Origin: SYFY01 sp031385325
Lineage (GTDB): Bacteria; Pseudomonadota; Gammaproteobacteria; Pseudomonadales; Azotimanducaceae
NCBI GenBank assembly: GCA_031385325.1
Contig: JANNBJ010000025.1
Location: 53,993-117,992, forward strand
DNA length: 64,000 nucleotides
Direction: 5' to 3'
Shown here: one piece after another, positions 31,101 through 38,116 of the stretch
Numbering within the stretch: position 1 is the stretch's first letter
Layout: the number at the start of each line of letters is the position of its first letter
Notes under the pieces: generated by a model
Database searches by the model: none
Told to the model about the DNA's origin: nothing
Seen by the model: only the letters and a program-made list of their open reading frames with translations
Program-made: the position numbers and the translations under genes

Positions 31101-31748
31101 GGCTGTGCCGCCGAATGGATCGGCATAAACCGCCCACCAGAGATCTTCCGGCCCGGAGAATGCACTCATCACCCCATAAGCGACGATGAATGCGAGCGCT
31201 GCTGCGTAGGCCGCGGCCATGGATCGGAACAGGGCTGCGAGGGTGAAAAAAGTGGCGCAGACGAAAAAGGTGTTGGGGATGATCAACACCAGCAGCGTGA
31301 ACACGTAGGGACTCAGCGCAAAGGCTCCGATGCGCGCTTGGTCAAGCCAGGGTGCAAGTGTGCCCAGCAGCGTGCCTGCCAATGCAGCAAGACCGGTCAG
31401 CATCGCAAAGACGGTGCCACCGATGAATCGTCCAAGTACAAACGGTTTTGGTCGAACGCCCGATGCGAACAGCACTTCGGCAGTACGCACCTCCTGATCA
31501 CGCGTGATCGCATTGGCAACAAAGGCGATCGCCGGGAACATGCCGATGATGCTGAATACGAGTTGCGTCTGGATGATGGCGAAGTTCGAGTTCAGATTCA
31601 GCGCGCTGTCGTTGCCACCAATCTGTACTGCGTCGGATGCCATGCCCAGAAAGGTCATGAGAAAAAAGATGCTGGCGACGATGATGAACAATGGTGAGCG
31701 TAACTGGTATCGACACTCGAAGCGGATGACCTCGATCAGCGCGCTCAT
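28188..31748 (-). CDS. ABC transporter permease fused to M1-type metallopeptidase
   Basis: A 1186-residue membrane protein. The first 600 or so residues hold two sets of about six membrane helices with ABC-2 type permease character (IRFECRYQLRSPLFII start). The last 550 resemble the M1 (gluzincin) aminopeptidases: the zinc helix is HEMAH at 927-931, the third ligand is probably Glu951 in VETLAQYSALM. The gap between the second His and this Glu is 19 residues, one more than the classical 18. Such fusions are known next to an ABC ATPase gene; substrate unknown. It follows the ATPase gene by 2 bases. It may expel and process a peptide. Confidence 0.88.
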   Translation of the reverse strand: MSALIEVIRFECRYQLRSPLFIIVASIFFLMTFLGMASDAVQIGGNDSALNLNSNFAIIQTQLVFSIIGMFPAIAFVANAITRDQEVRTAEVLFASGVRPKPFVLGRFIGGTVFAMLTGLAALAGTLLGTLAPWLDQARIGAFALSPYVFTLLVLIIPNTFFVCATFFTLAALFRSMAAAYAAALAFIVAYGVMSAFSGPEDLWWAVYADPFGGTAFGEAFRYATVYERNFELPHVFGENALLANRAIWSTVGLICLAVTAWRYRFALSGPGRKKKQERDKTPHTAARFSGGVPRPGLMDQFLSQLRMDYRGVLRSAPFYVLLAMGMLNVTAVIFGSTDQPYDTNSYPVTGLMLRAIEGGFLFFVLMVVVYYAGELVYRERSFRVADILDATPYANGIIVAAKIVALWSIIATLLAVVMLTGIVIQLSLGFTEVQPLLYLQGLFVVNGFFFALLAVLAVFVTVLAGDRWIGMLGMILVFLGLSAAESFGFEHNLYLFSTPDTMYSDMNGYGHFIKPWAWFTLYWAVFCVILILVSHLLFPRGRVFTLHERLKQARDRTTVGVRVSMGLAVIALIATGSWIFYNTNVLNEYRVEDDIESRQAEYEKKYRHYLGQPLPQADSVEATVDIYPDERRLRSTGTVVLRNTQDKPINAFALAVNPLLDIEKLEVAGAAITESDKRLGHYLLTFTQPLPTGATTIANYAFEWRNPGFVNSRPNNRVVENGTFVDSTEILPVTGYDPGRELQNNNKRREHDLPPVVRMAKLGDPNWLGESQFGVSQRTEFKVTISTSPDQTAIAPGYLRKEWQANGRRFFEYAMDAPIWPFFSFMSARYEVRRDHWNDVALEVYHHPAHAWNVDVMMSSARKSLDYFSREFSPYQYKQFRIIEFPRYATFAQSFPNTIPFSEAIGFISDVRDKKDINLTFYVTAHEMAHQWWGHQVAGAAMQGETVIVETLAQYSALMVMEKEYGADYMRRFIKFEMDRYLASRGGELIEELPLLLTENQPYLHYRKGSVVMYALRNEIGEANLNRALKNFLNRFAFKGPPFPTAQDLLNDIRACAPARSQALVTDLFERITLYDLEITDAEVAANDGKQQTTITIEASKFTADGKGVETPTPLDQWVDIALLPEADPDTHDNVLPKPLVLSRHRLVTGKNEVHITSITRPVRVVVDPYLKLIDRNPDNNIKTL

Positions 31749-31750
31749 TG

Positions 31751-32635
31751 TTATTGGTCCAGGCCGATGTCGATTCCGGCATCACCGAGCGCACAAAGGT
31801 AGACGTCTTCCAGTGTGGGTGATGCCGTCGTCGCGCCGTCGGGTACGGTGTCAGAGAACAAACGAGCCTCGAGTTTACCGCCGCGATTTCGGGTCGACAG
31901 AACCCGCGCGGAGGACCGTAATGCGGCAAGTTCATCGTGATTGATCTGCTGGCTCCAGATCTTGCCGGTGAGTGCGTTTGTCAGCTGTTCCGGCTCGCCG
32001 TGAACGAGCACTCGACCGGCAGCCATGATGGCCATGCGTGGGCAAAGATCCGCAACATCGTCAACGATGTGCGTGGATAACAGGATTACCTGGTTGTCGC
32101 TGAACTGGGTGAGCAGGTTCTGGAAACGTCTGCGTTCGACCGGATCAAGGCCCGCTGTGGGTTCGTCGACGATGATGAGCTTTGGGTTGCCGATCAGCGC
32201 CTGGGCGATACCGAAACGCTGGCGCATGCCGCCGGAAAACGTATCGATACTCTGTTTGCGCACCTCCCACAGGTTGGTGCGGGACAACAGATACTCAACC
32301 AGCGCCCTGCGCTCACCGGCGGGAATACCTTTCAAGGCGGCAATGTGTTCAAGCATCACTTGTGGAGACGTGCGTGGATAGGCGCCAAATTCCTGAGGAA
32401 GATAGCCCAGTTGGCGACGCAGCGACTGGGGGTCGGCGAGGACATCAAGTTCATCAAGATGAATGCTTCCGCTGTCTGGTTCCTGCAACGTCGCCAGCGT
32501 TCGCATGAGCGTCGACTTGCCAGCACCGTTTGGCCCGAGCAGGCCGAACATGCCGTTGGGGATGTCCAGGCAGACGTCGTTCAGGGCTTGAATACCTCCG
32601 GGATAGGTTCGGTTGAGGTGTTCAATCCGTAACAT
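31751..32635 (-). CDS. ABC transporter ATP-binding protein
   Basis: A 294-residue ATPase. Walker A is GPNGAGKSTL at 34-43, the Q-loop lies in LGYLPQEFGAYP, the signature is FSGGMRQRFGIAQ near 134, and Walker B is LIIVDEPTAGLDP near 153. The C-terminal 80 residues are an extra regulatory-looking domain, common in ABC-2 exporters. With the downstream permease/peptidase fusion it forms a two-gene unit, inserted between trmJ and iscR relative to the common order. Confidence 0.93.
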   Translation of the reverse strand: MLRIEHLNRTYPGGIQALNDVCLDIPNGMFGLLGPNGAGKSTLMRTLATLQEPDSGSIHLDELDVLADPQSLRRQLGYLPQEFGAYPRTSPQVMLEHIAALKGIPAGERRALVEYLLSRTNLWEVRKQSIDTFSGGMRQRFGIAQALIGNPKLIIVDEPTAGLDPVERRRFQNLLTQFSDNQVILLSTHIVDDVADLCPRMAIMAAGRVLVHGEPEQLTNALTGKIWSQQINHDELAALRSSARVLSTRNRGGKLEARLFSDTVPDGATTASPTLEDVYLCALGDAGIDIGLDQ

Positions 32636-32759
32636 CGCGGCGCTCCGTACTTTGGCAGAGGAAGCTACTTTAGCCTGACCGCAGAGGTCGGGTGGTTATT
32701 CGAGGTAATGCTGATGTGGAACCCGATGCAGTTGACTGGTCCTTGATCGAACCTTTCGA

Positions 32760-32784
32760 AAAGTAGACCGTTTTGGTCGGGTAT
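32760..32784 (+). promoter_or_regulatory. IscR binding site (type 1), with iscR promoter
   Basis: The 25 bases read AAAGTAGACCG then TTTTGGTCGGGTAT, matching the Isc type 1 consensus (ATASYYGACTRWWWYAGTCRRSTAT) at about 21 positions. The overlapping promoter is TAGACC (32764-32769), 17 bases, CATACT (32787-32792). A cluster-loaded IscR bound here would block its own promoter, as known in E. coli. Confidence 0.7.
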
Positions 32785-32820
32785 TGCATACTCCAGTCGT
32801 TAATTGGGACTACCCGTTCG

Positions 32821-33300
32821 ATGCGTCTGACTACCAAAGGCCGTTATGCGGTCACAGCGATGCTCGATCTCGCACTGAATGGCAGTGCAGGACCGGTTAC
32901 GGTTCTGGACGTCTCAAACCGCCAGGGTATTCCTGGCGCGTATCTCGAACAGTTGTTCGCCCGTTTGCGCCGAGGTGGTCTGATTGAATCGGTACGTGGC
33001 CCAGGTGGTGGGTATGTCCTGTGCCGGAGGACCGAAACCATATCAATTTCTGATGTGCTGCTTGCTGTAGGTGAAGGTGTGGATGCCACCCGATGCCATG
33101 GCGCTGCGGATTGCCAGGAAGGCACACAATGCCTGACCCACGATCTGTGGTCAGGACTCTCGGATCAGATTGATGGATTCCTGCGCGGGATTACGCTTGC
33201 GGGTCTGGTTGAGCGGGCAAGTCTGCCAACGACGGGTGGTGCACACCGGCATCGCGGTGAGGAGTTGGCGCTCGGGCTGATCCGCGCTCGCAATCTGTAA
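32821..33300 (+). CDS. iscR: Fe-S cluster regulator IscR (Rrf2 family)
   Basis: Winged-helix repressor of 159 residues that senses Fe-S supply through a [2Fe-2S] cluster. The start MRLTTKGRYAVTAMLDLAL is typical. The cluster ligands Cys92, Cys98, Cys104 and His107 sit at exactly the E. coli positions, in RCHGAADCQEGTQCLTH. The C-terminal tail contains GGAHRHRGEE and is unremarkable. A matching operator overlaps the promoter upstream. iscS follows after 29 bases. Confidence 0.96.
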   Translation: MRLTTKGRYAVTAMLDLALNGSAGPVTVLDVSNRQGIPGAYLEQLFARLRRGGLIESVRGPGGGYVLCRRTETISISDVLLAVGEGVDATRCHGAADCQEGTQCLTHDLWSGLSDQIDGFLRGITLAGLVERASLPTTGGAHRHRGEELALGLIRARNL

Positions 33301-33329
33301 CAGTCTGACAAGCGAGACCACACAAGACC

Positions 33330-34481
33330 ATGACGGACCCCGTATACCTGGACTATGCAGCCACGACGCCGGTTGATCCCGTTGTCGCCCGGGCGATGAC
33401 GGCCTGTCTTGAATTCGACGGCAATTTTGGCAATCCCGCATCGCGCTCACATGTGTACGGCTGGCGCGCGGAAGAAGCCGTTGAAACGGCGCGGGCAGAA
33501 GTTGCTGCGCTCATCGGTGCAGATCCGCGGGAGATCATCTGGACGTCGGGTGCCACCGAATCCGATAACCTCGCGTTGAAAGGGGTTGCACTGGGCGCAT
33601 CGCGAAAGCACATCGTCACCTGCATCATCGAACACAAGGCCATCGTCGACACCTGCAAATACCTGGAGACACAGGGTTTTGAGGTGACATGGTTGACACC
33701 CGCAAGCAATGGAACGGTCAGTCCGCATGCAGTTGCTGCCGCGCTTCGACCCGACACCTTGATCGTTTCGATCATGCACGCCAACAATGAGCTTGGGGTG
33801 CTCAATGACATCGCGGGCATCGGCGCCGTCTGTCGAACCAATGGCACGCTGTTCCACAGCGACGCCGCGCAGAGTCTGGGCAAGGCACTCATTGACGTAC
33901 GCACGATGCCGATCGATCTGTTGTCGATATCCGGGCACAAGATCTATGGCCCAAAAGGGGCGGGTGTTCTGTATGTCCGCCGTGAACCGCCAGTGCGATT
34001 GCAGCCAATGATTCATGGAGGCGGGCATGAGTTCGGTATGCGCTCTGGCACGTTGGCTACCCATCAGGTAGTCGGGCTTGGCACCGCCGCTCGGCTGATG
34101 TCAGAACGAATGCTGGAAGAAAATGCACGGCTGACGCGGCTGCGCAATCGCCTGCTGGCTCACCTGTTGCAGATGCCCGACACCGTGTTGCATGGTTCAG
34201 ATGCGCCGCGGCTACCGGGAATCGTCAACGTGGGGTTCGGTGGTATCGATGGTGAAACGCTGTTGCTCGCACTAGACGATCTCGCGGTGTCGTCAGGCTC
34301 TGCCTGTACGTCCGCTTCAGTCGAACCGTCCTATGTTCTGCGTGGTATCGGCGTGCCGGACGAACTGGCACATGCTTCGGTGCGCTTCAGTGTGGGTCGC
34401 TTCACCACCGATGATGACATCGACCATGCCGGTCGTCGGGTAGCCGAAGTGGTTGGTCGATTGCGGCTTGCCTCCAGCTGA
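33330..34481 (+). CDS. iscS: Cysteine desulfurase IscS
   Basis: PLP enzyme of 383 residues that takes sulfur from cysteine and holds it as a persulfide. PLP Lys204 is in SGHKIYGPKG, His102 stacks the cofactor, and the persulfide Cys326 is in SSGSACTSAS, all as in group I enzymes. It is about 20 residues shorter than E. coli IscS: the C-terminal segment used there to bind IscU is missing (the protein ends VVGRLRLASS). The gene is followed not by iscU but by ndk, so this locus supplies only sulfur and regulation. Other scaffold genes must lie elsewhere. Confidence 0.94.
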   Translation: MTDPVYLDYAATTPVDPVVARAMTACLEFDGNFGNPASRSHVYGWRAEEAVETARAEVAALIGADPREIIWTSGATESDNLALKGVALGASRKHIVTCIIEHKAIVDTCKYLETQGFEVTWLTPASNGTVSPHAVAAALRPDTLIVSIMHANNELGVLNDIAGIGAVCRTNGTLFHSDAAQSLGKALIDVRTMPIDLLSISGHKIYGPKGAGVLYVRREPPVRLQPMIHGGGHEFGMRSGTLATHQVVGLGTAARLMSERMLEENARLTRLRNRLLAHLLQMPDTVLHGSDAPRLPGIVNVGFGGIDGETLLLALDDLAVSSGSACTSASVEPSYVLRGIGVPDELAHASVRFSVGRFTTDDDIDHAGRRVAEVVGRLRLASS

Positions 34482-34500
34482 AATCGGCGCGCCTCGCTGA

Positions 34501-34525
34501 GCAGGTTGCTGAAACAGCAATCTGC
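34501..34525 (+). terminator. Stem-loop after iscS
   Basis: GCAGGTTGCTG and CAGCAATCTGC pair over 11 positions with one G-U, on an AAA loop. It lies 19 bases after the iscS stop. What follows is GC-rich rather than a T-run, so it is at best an imperfect terminator, or a place where RNA is processed. Confidence 0.5.
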
Positions 34526-34579
34526 CGGGGCAGGCGGGTTCCGTTGCGTGAAATGCGTGGGGTTCCAAAGGGCTTGACG

Positions 34580-34585
34580 TATAAT
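34580..34585 (+). promoter_or_regulatory. Putative -10 of the ndk operon
   Basis: A perfect TATAAT stands 144 bases upstream of ndk, in a 249-base gene-free stretch. TTGACG touches it directly (34574-34579), which is the wrong spacing for a -35; no good hexamer lies 17 bases upstream. The leader after it contains a CGCCTA/TAGGCG inverted pair at 34607-34612 and 34636-34641 around an A/T-rich loop. Confidence 0.45.
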
Positions 34586-34729
34586 ACGCCGCCCAAATCG
34601 AACGAACGCCTAAAAACTCAATAAATTCAAAGAGATAGGCGCCCTTATCGAGTGTCTGCCGGATCTGACGGAGATCTCTGGATGAGCAGCAGCACATTTC
34701 ATCAATGGATTCAGCCTTGGAGTGATCAC

Positions 34730-35158
34730 ATGACCGTCGAACGTACCCTTTCCATCCTCAAACCTGATGCTGTTCAGCGGAACATCATCGGCGAGATCTA
34801 TTCTCGCTTTGAAAAAGGCGGGCTGCGCATTGTTGCAGCGCGCATGATGCGAATGACCGAAGCCCAGGTGCGAGGGTTTTATGCAGAACATGAAGGCAAG
34901 AAATTCTTTGCCGCACTCTGTGATTACATGCGGTCCGGTCCGGTCGTTGTGCAGGTGCTGGAAGGAGAGAATGCCATCGCAGTGAACCGCAAGCTGATGG
35001 GAGCCACCAATCCTGCGGATGCGCAGCCCGGTACCATTCGTGCCGACTTTGCCGAGTCCATCGACGCCAACGCCGTGCATGGTTCGGATTCACCGACTGC
35101 AGCGGCGCGCGAGATTGCATATTTCTTCTCAGCTGACGATCTCTGTTCCCGCAGTTGA
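34730..35158 (+). CDS. ndk: Nucleoside diphosphate kinase
   Basis: Passes the gamma-phosphate from ATP to other NDPs through a phospho-histidine, His117 in NAVHGSDSP. At 142 residues it is of normal length, with RTLSILKPDAVQRN at the start. GGAG stands eight bases before the ATG at 34730. First gene of the ndk-rlmN-pilF-rodZ-hisS-yfgM-bamB-der run. In related genomes the same run follows fdx of the isc operon; here it follows iscS directly. Confidence 0.96.
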   Translation: MTVERTLSILKPDAVQRNIIGEIYSRFEKGGLRIVAARMMRMTEAQVRGFYAEHEGKKFFAALCDYMRSGPVVVQVLEGENAIAVNRKLMGATNPADAQPGTIRADFAESIDANAVHGSDSPTAAAREIAYFFSADDLCSRS

Positions 35159-35162
35159 AACC

Positions 35163-36290
35163 ATGAGTAACGGCGCCACCAGTTTCTATTCGTTCACCAG
35201 GGACAAGCTGGAGGCGTTTTTTGTGGCGGCAGGGCATCAGAAGTTTCGTGCCCGACAATTGATGAAGTGGGTCTACCACCAGGGCATTACGGACGTTCAG
35301 GCAATGACGGATCTGTCGCGCAAACAGCGTGACTGGTTGTCAGAAACCCTGAACTTTCGTTTGCCGGAAATCCATTCAATCGCGCGCAGTGTCGACGGAA
35401 CCATCAAGTGGGTGGTGCGCGTCACCAACGGCAATTGTGTCGAAACCGTGCTCATTCCCGATCGTGGACGTAATACGTTGTGTGTTTCATCGCAAGTGGG
35501 CTGCATGCTTGATTGCACGTTCTGTGCAACGGGCAAGCAGGGTTTTAACGGCAATCTGTCGGTCGAAGACATCATTGGTCAGGTACTCATCGCCAACAGC
35601 GATCTGGCCACCCGCGGCGAAGCGGTGACCAACATCGTTTTCATGGGCATGGGTGAACCGTTGCTCAACTTTGACAATGTACTCGACGCCACCTCGCTGC
35701 TGATGGATGACCTCGTCTTTGGCATTTCCAAGCGCCGGGTCACCGTAAGTACCGCAGGCATGGTGCCCGGAATTCGCAAACTCGCCGCAATGACCGATGT
35801 TTCCCTCGCCATTTCCTTGCATGCCCCTCGAGATGAGCTTCGTGATCAGCTGGTGCCGCTGAATCGAAAGTACCCGATCAAGGAACTTCTGACGGCTTGC
35901 CGCGAATATCTGAGTGTGCTCGGTGAAAAACGCAGCCTGACAATCGAGTACACGCTGCTGCGTGGTGTCAACGATGGCTTGCGTGAAGCCAATGAACTCG
36001 CTTTGCTCTTGCGCGACGTGCGCTGCAAGATCAATCTCATACCGTTCAATCCGTTCCCTGGTTCTGGATTCGAGCGTCCCGATATGGAATCGGTACGCAG
36101 TTTTCAGACCGTGCTACTCAATCAGGGTTACGCCACGATGCTCCGGACGACTCGTGGTGATGACATTGCAGCCGCCTGCGGTCAGTTGGTGGGGCAGGTC
36201 ACGGATCGAACACGTCGTCAGGAGCGTTATCGGAATCGGGATAGCGAAAAACCGGAGGCGACCCGGCTACCGCTGCAGGAGCTAGCATGA
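35163..36290 (+). CDS. rlmN: Dual-specificity RNA methyltransferase RlmN
   Basis: Radical SAM enzyme that methylates C2 of A2503 in 23S rRNA and A37 in some tRNAs. The cluster cysteines are Cys114, Cys118 and Cys121 in CMLDCTFC, the methyl-carrying cysteine is Cys339 in IAAACGQL, and GMGEPLLN is the SAM-binding motif. Length 375 is normal. The ATG at 35163 is four bases after the ndk stop. Its stop overlaps pilF as ATGA. Confidence 0.96.
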   Translation: MSNGATSFYSFTRDKLEAFFVAAGHQKFRARQLMKWVYHQGITDVQAMTDLSRKQRDWLSETLNFRLPEIHSIARSVDGTIKWVVRVTNGNCVETVLIPDRGRNTLCVSSQVGCMLDCTFCATGKQGFNGNLSVEDIIGQVLIANSDLATRGEAVTNIVFMGMGEPLLNFDNVLDATSLLMDDLVFGISKRRVTVSTAGMVPGIRKLAAMTDVSLAISLHAPRDELRDQLVPLNRKYPIKELLTACREYLSVLGEKRSLTIEYTLLRGVNDGLREANELALLLRDVRCKINLIPFNPFPGSGFERPDMESVRSFQTVLLNQGYATMLRTTRGDDIAAACGQLVGQVTDRTRRQERYRNRDSEKPEATRLPLQELA

Positions 36291-37039
36291 GGCTTGCGCT
36301 CTGGATGTTGACCGTCTTGTTATTGACCAGCTGTGTGACAGAATCCACTGGCGGTCTTCCTGAGCCCGCGCCAAAGGCCGAGCGTGCGCTAGCCCAGATC
36401 GCAGTGGGCAGGGGGTACATCGGAGTGGGCAGTTGGGCCAATGCCAAACGAGCCCTGGAAAAGGCACTCAGTTTCGATCCTGGTTCCGTCGAAGCCCACG
36501 TACTGTTCGCTGTGGCCTATGAGGCGGAGGAAGAATACGAGCTGGCGGAGACCTATTACCGCAAGGCATTACGGCTGCAATCGAATGACCCTCAGGCACT
36601 CAATAACTACGGTGCCTTCCTGTTCCGGCGTGACCGCCTCGACGAAGCCACCACGCAGCTGAAAAAGGTCGTCAAGGACACGGAGTATCGCGCCCGCCCG
36701 CAGGCCTTTGAGAACCTTGGATTGGTGGAACTCAAGAAAGGTGATCTCGCCGCGGCCGGCGCAGCCTTTGAGCGTGCGTTGAGTCTGAATGGAAGCCAGG
36801 CGGTGAGCGCGCTCGAACTGGGCTACATGGCCTTCGATCGTGGTGAGCTGGGTATGGCCTTCCAGCGCTACGAGGAATTCAAGAAGAGCAGCAAGCCAAG
36901 CGCTCGCAGTTTGTGTCTTGGCATGAAGCTGGGAGCGGCCGCCAACAACCCGGATCAGGTGGCAAGCGCGGCCATGGCGCTGAAAAACCTGTTTCCCAAA
37001 TCGAAGGAAGCAGCATCGTGCCCGGTCTCCAGCCAGTAG
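36287..37039 (+). CDS. pilF: Type IV pilus biogenesis lipoprotein PilF/PilW
   Basis: Outer-membrane pilotin that helps PilQ assemble. The 250-residue protein has a lipoprotein signal ending in LLLTSC (Cys16 is lipidated) and then TPR helices: ALEKALSFDPGSVEAHVL, AETYYRKALRLQSNDPQALNN and AGAAFERALSLNG are three of them. Its presence suggests that the cell makes type IV pili. It overlaps rlmN and rodZ (by 22 bases). Confidence 0.93.
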   Translation: MRLALWMLTVLLLTSCVTESTGGLPEPAPKAERALAQIAVGRGYIGVGSWANAKRALEKALSFDPGSVEAHVLFAVAYEAEEEYELAETYYRKALRLQSNDPQALNNYGAFLFRRDRLDEATTQLKKVVKDTEYRARPQAFENLGLVELKKGDLAAAGAAFERALSLNGSQAVSALELGYMAFDRGELGMAFQRYEEFKKSSKPSARSLCLGMKLGAAANNPDQVASAAMALKNLFPKSKEAASCPVSSQ

Positions 37040-38094
37040 GCGGTGATTCGCCTGGGCGTGTACTGCGCAGTGCTCGGGAAGCGCTCGGACTGTCACGTCG
37101 TGAGATTGCCGAAGCGCTGAATCTGCTCGAATCAACGGTGGTGGCCATCGAAGACGATGATGCGGCGCGTCAACCGGAACCTGTTTTCCTGCGAGGTTAT
37201 GTCCGTAACTACGCCAAGTTGCTCCGCCTCGATCCGGAGCCCCTGGTGGCCGCGCTCAACAGCGAACGTCGTCCAGCATCAACCCCGGTGAAAGTGCCCA
37301 AACCACTGACGTCCAATCGATGGCTGTGGCCGGTTGGCGGCGCTCTGCTGGCAACGCTGATTCTGGTGGCCACCGTGGTTTACGTGTTGGACGCTCCAAC
37401 GCTGAGCACGACGGAACTGGATGACGGAGCGTCTGTAGATGACGCTGTCATCGAAGATGCAGGAGAAGCGGAGGTTGGGTTAGAGAATGTTGTTGCGAAG
37501 GTCGACCGTTGGGACCCGTCCATCCCGCCTGCGGTGGTCGCAAGCACACCGAGTGAGACTCCGCTCGGCGGGTCAGTGGTGGACGGTGCTTCGGAATCAG
37601 GAATTGCCGCGGCCGATGGGTCTGGTGCGCAGCTTTCAGACGCTGATGACTCGTCAGAGTCAGTGATCAACCCATTGGATGCAGCGTTGATCGAGCCAAC
37701 TTCTGTCAGCGCTGAAGCAGCGATTGAAGCAGGCGATGATGTGGATCCTGGTGCACTCAATGGGTCGGTTCCGGCGGGCTCGGTGACAACGATCAAGCCT
37801 CGGCGTCTGAATCGTGGCACCGATCAGATCCGTCTGGACTTTGCGGACAACTGCTGGGTTCGTGTCAAAGACAGCACGGGCAAGATGCTGTTCAGTGACA
37901 TGGGTCGAGCCGGAGGGGCAATGGAACTCACAGGTACAGGTCCGTTTGACCTGCTGCTGGGCAACGCTCCAGGCACGACGCTCAAGTGGAACGGCGAACC
38001 CATCGCGCTGCAACCTTTCATGCGTAACAACGTCGCCACCCTCAAGCTGGGCGAAACTCCTTTTGCGCAGGTTGACGAGCCAAAGCCCCAGTAG
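37018..38094 (+). CDS. rodZ: Cytoskeletal protein RodZ
   Basis: Membrane protein that links MreB to the wall-building machinery. Its 358 residues comprise an HTH domain at 13-80 (LRSAREALGLSRREIAEAL), one membrane helix at 103-124, a periplasmic linker of about 150 residues rich in Asp, Glu, Ser and Ala, and a C-terminal DUF4115 domain with RLDFADNCWVRVKDSTG. GTG at 37018 is taken as start because AAGGAAG lies nine bases before it. ispG, which commonly sits between rodZ and hisS, is absent. Confidence 0.93.
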   Translation: MPGLQPVGGDSPGRVLRSAREALGLSRREIAEALNLLESTVVAIEDDDAARQPEPVFLRGYVRNYAKLLRLDPEPLVAALNSERRPASTPVKVPKPLTSNRWLWPVGGALLATLILVATVVYVLDAPTLSTTELDDGASVDDAVIEDAGEAEVGLENVVAKVDRWDPSIPPAVVASTPSETPLGGSVVDGASESGIAAADGSGAQLSDADDSSESVINPLDAALIEPTSVSAEAAIEAGDDVDPGALNGSVPAGSVTTIKPRRLNRGTDQIRLDFADNCWVRVKDSTGKMLFSDMGRAGGAMELTGTGPFDLLLGNAPGTTLKWNGEPIALQPFMRNNVATLKLGETPFAQVDEPKPQ

Positions 38095-38116
38095 CAGACA
38101 CAGGACCCGAGATTCG

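Noticed and set aside
32729..32753. Second IscR site around TTGACT
   Set aside because: Only one half-site matches the consensus; mentioned with the iscR finding but not listed as a site.
34574..34585. TTGACG next to TATAAT before ndk, considered as a full promoter
   Set aside because: There is no spacer between the two hexamers; only the -10 was kept.
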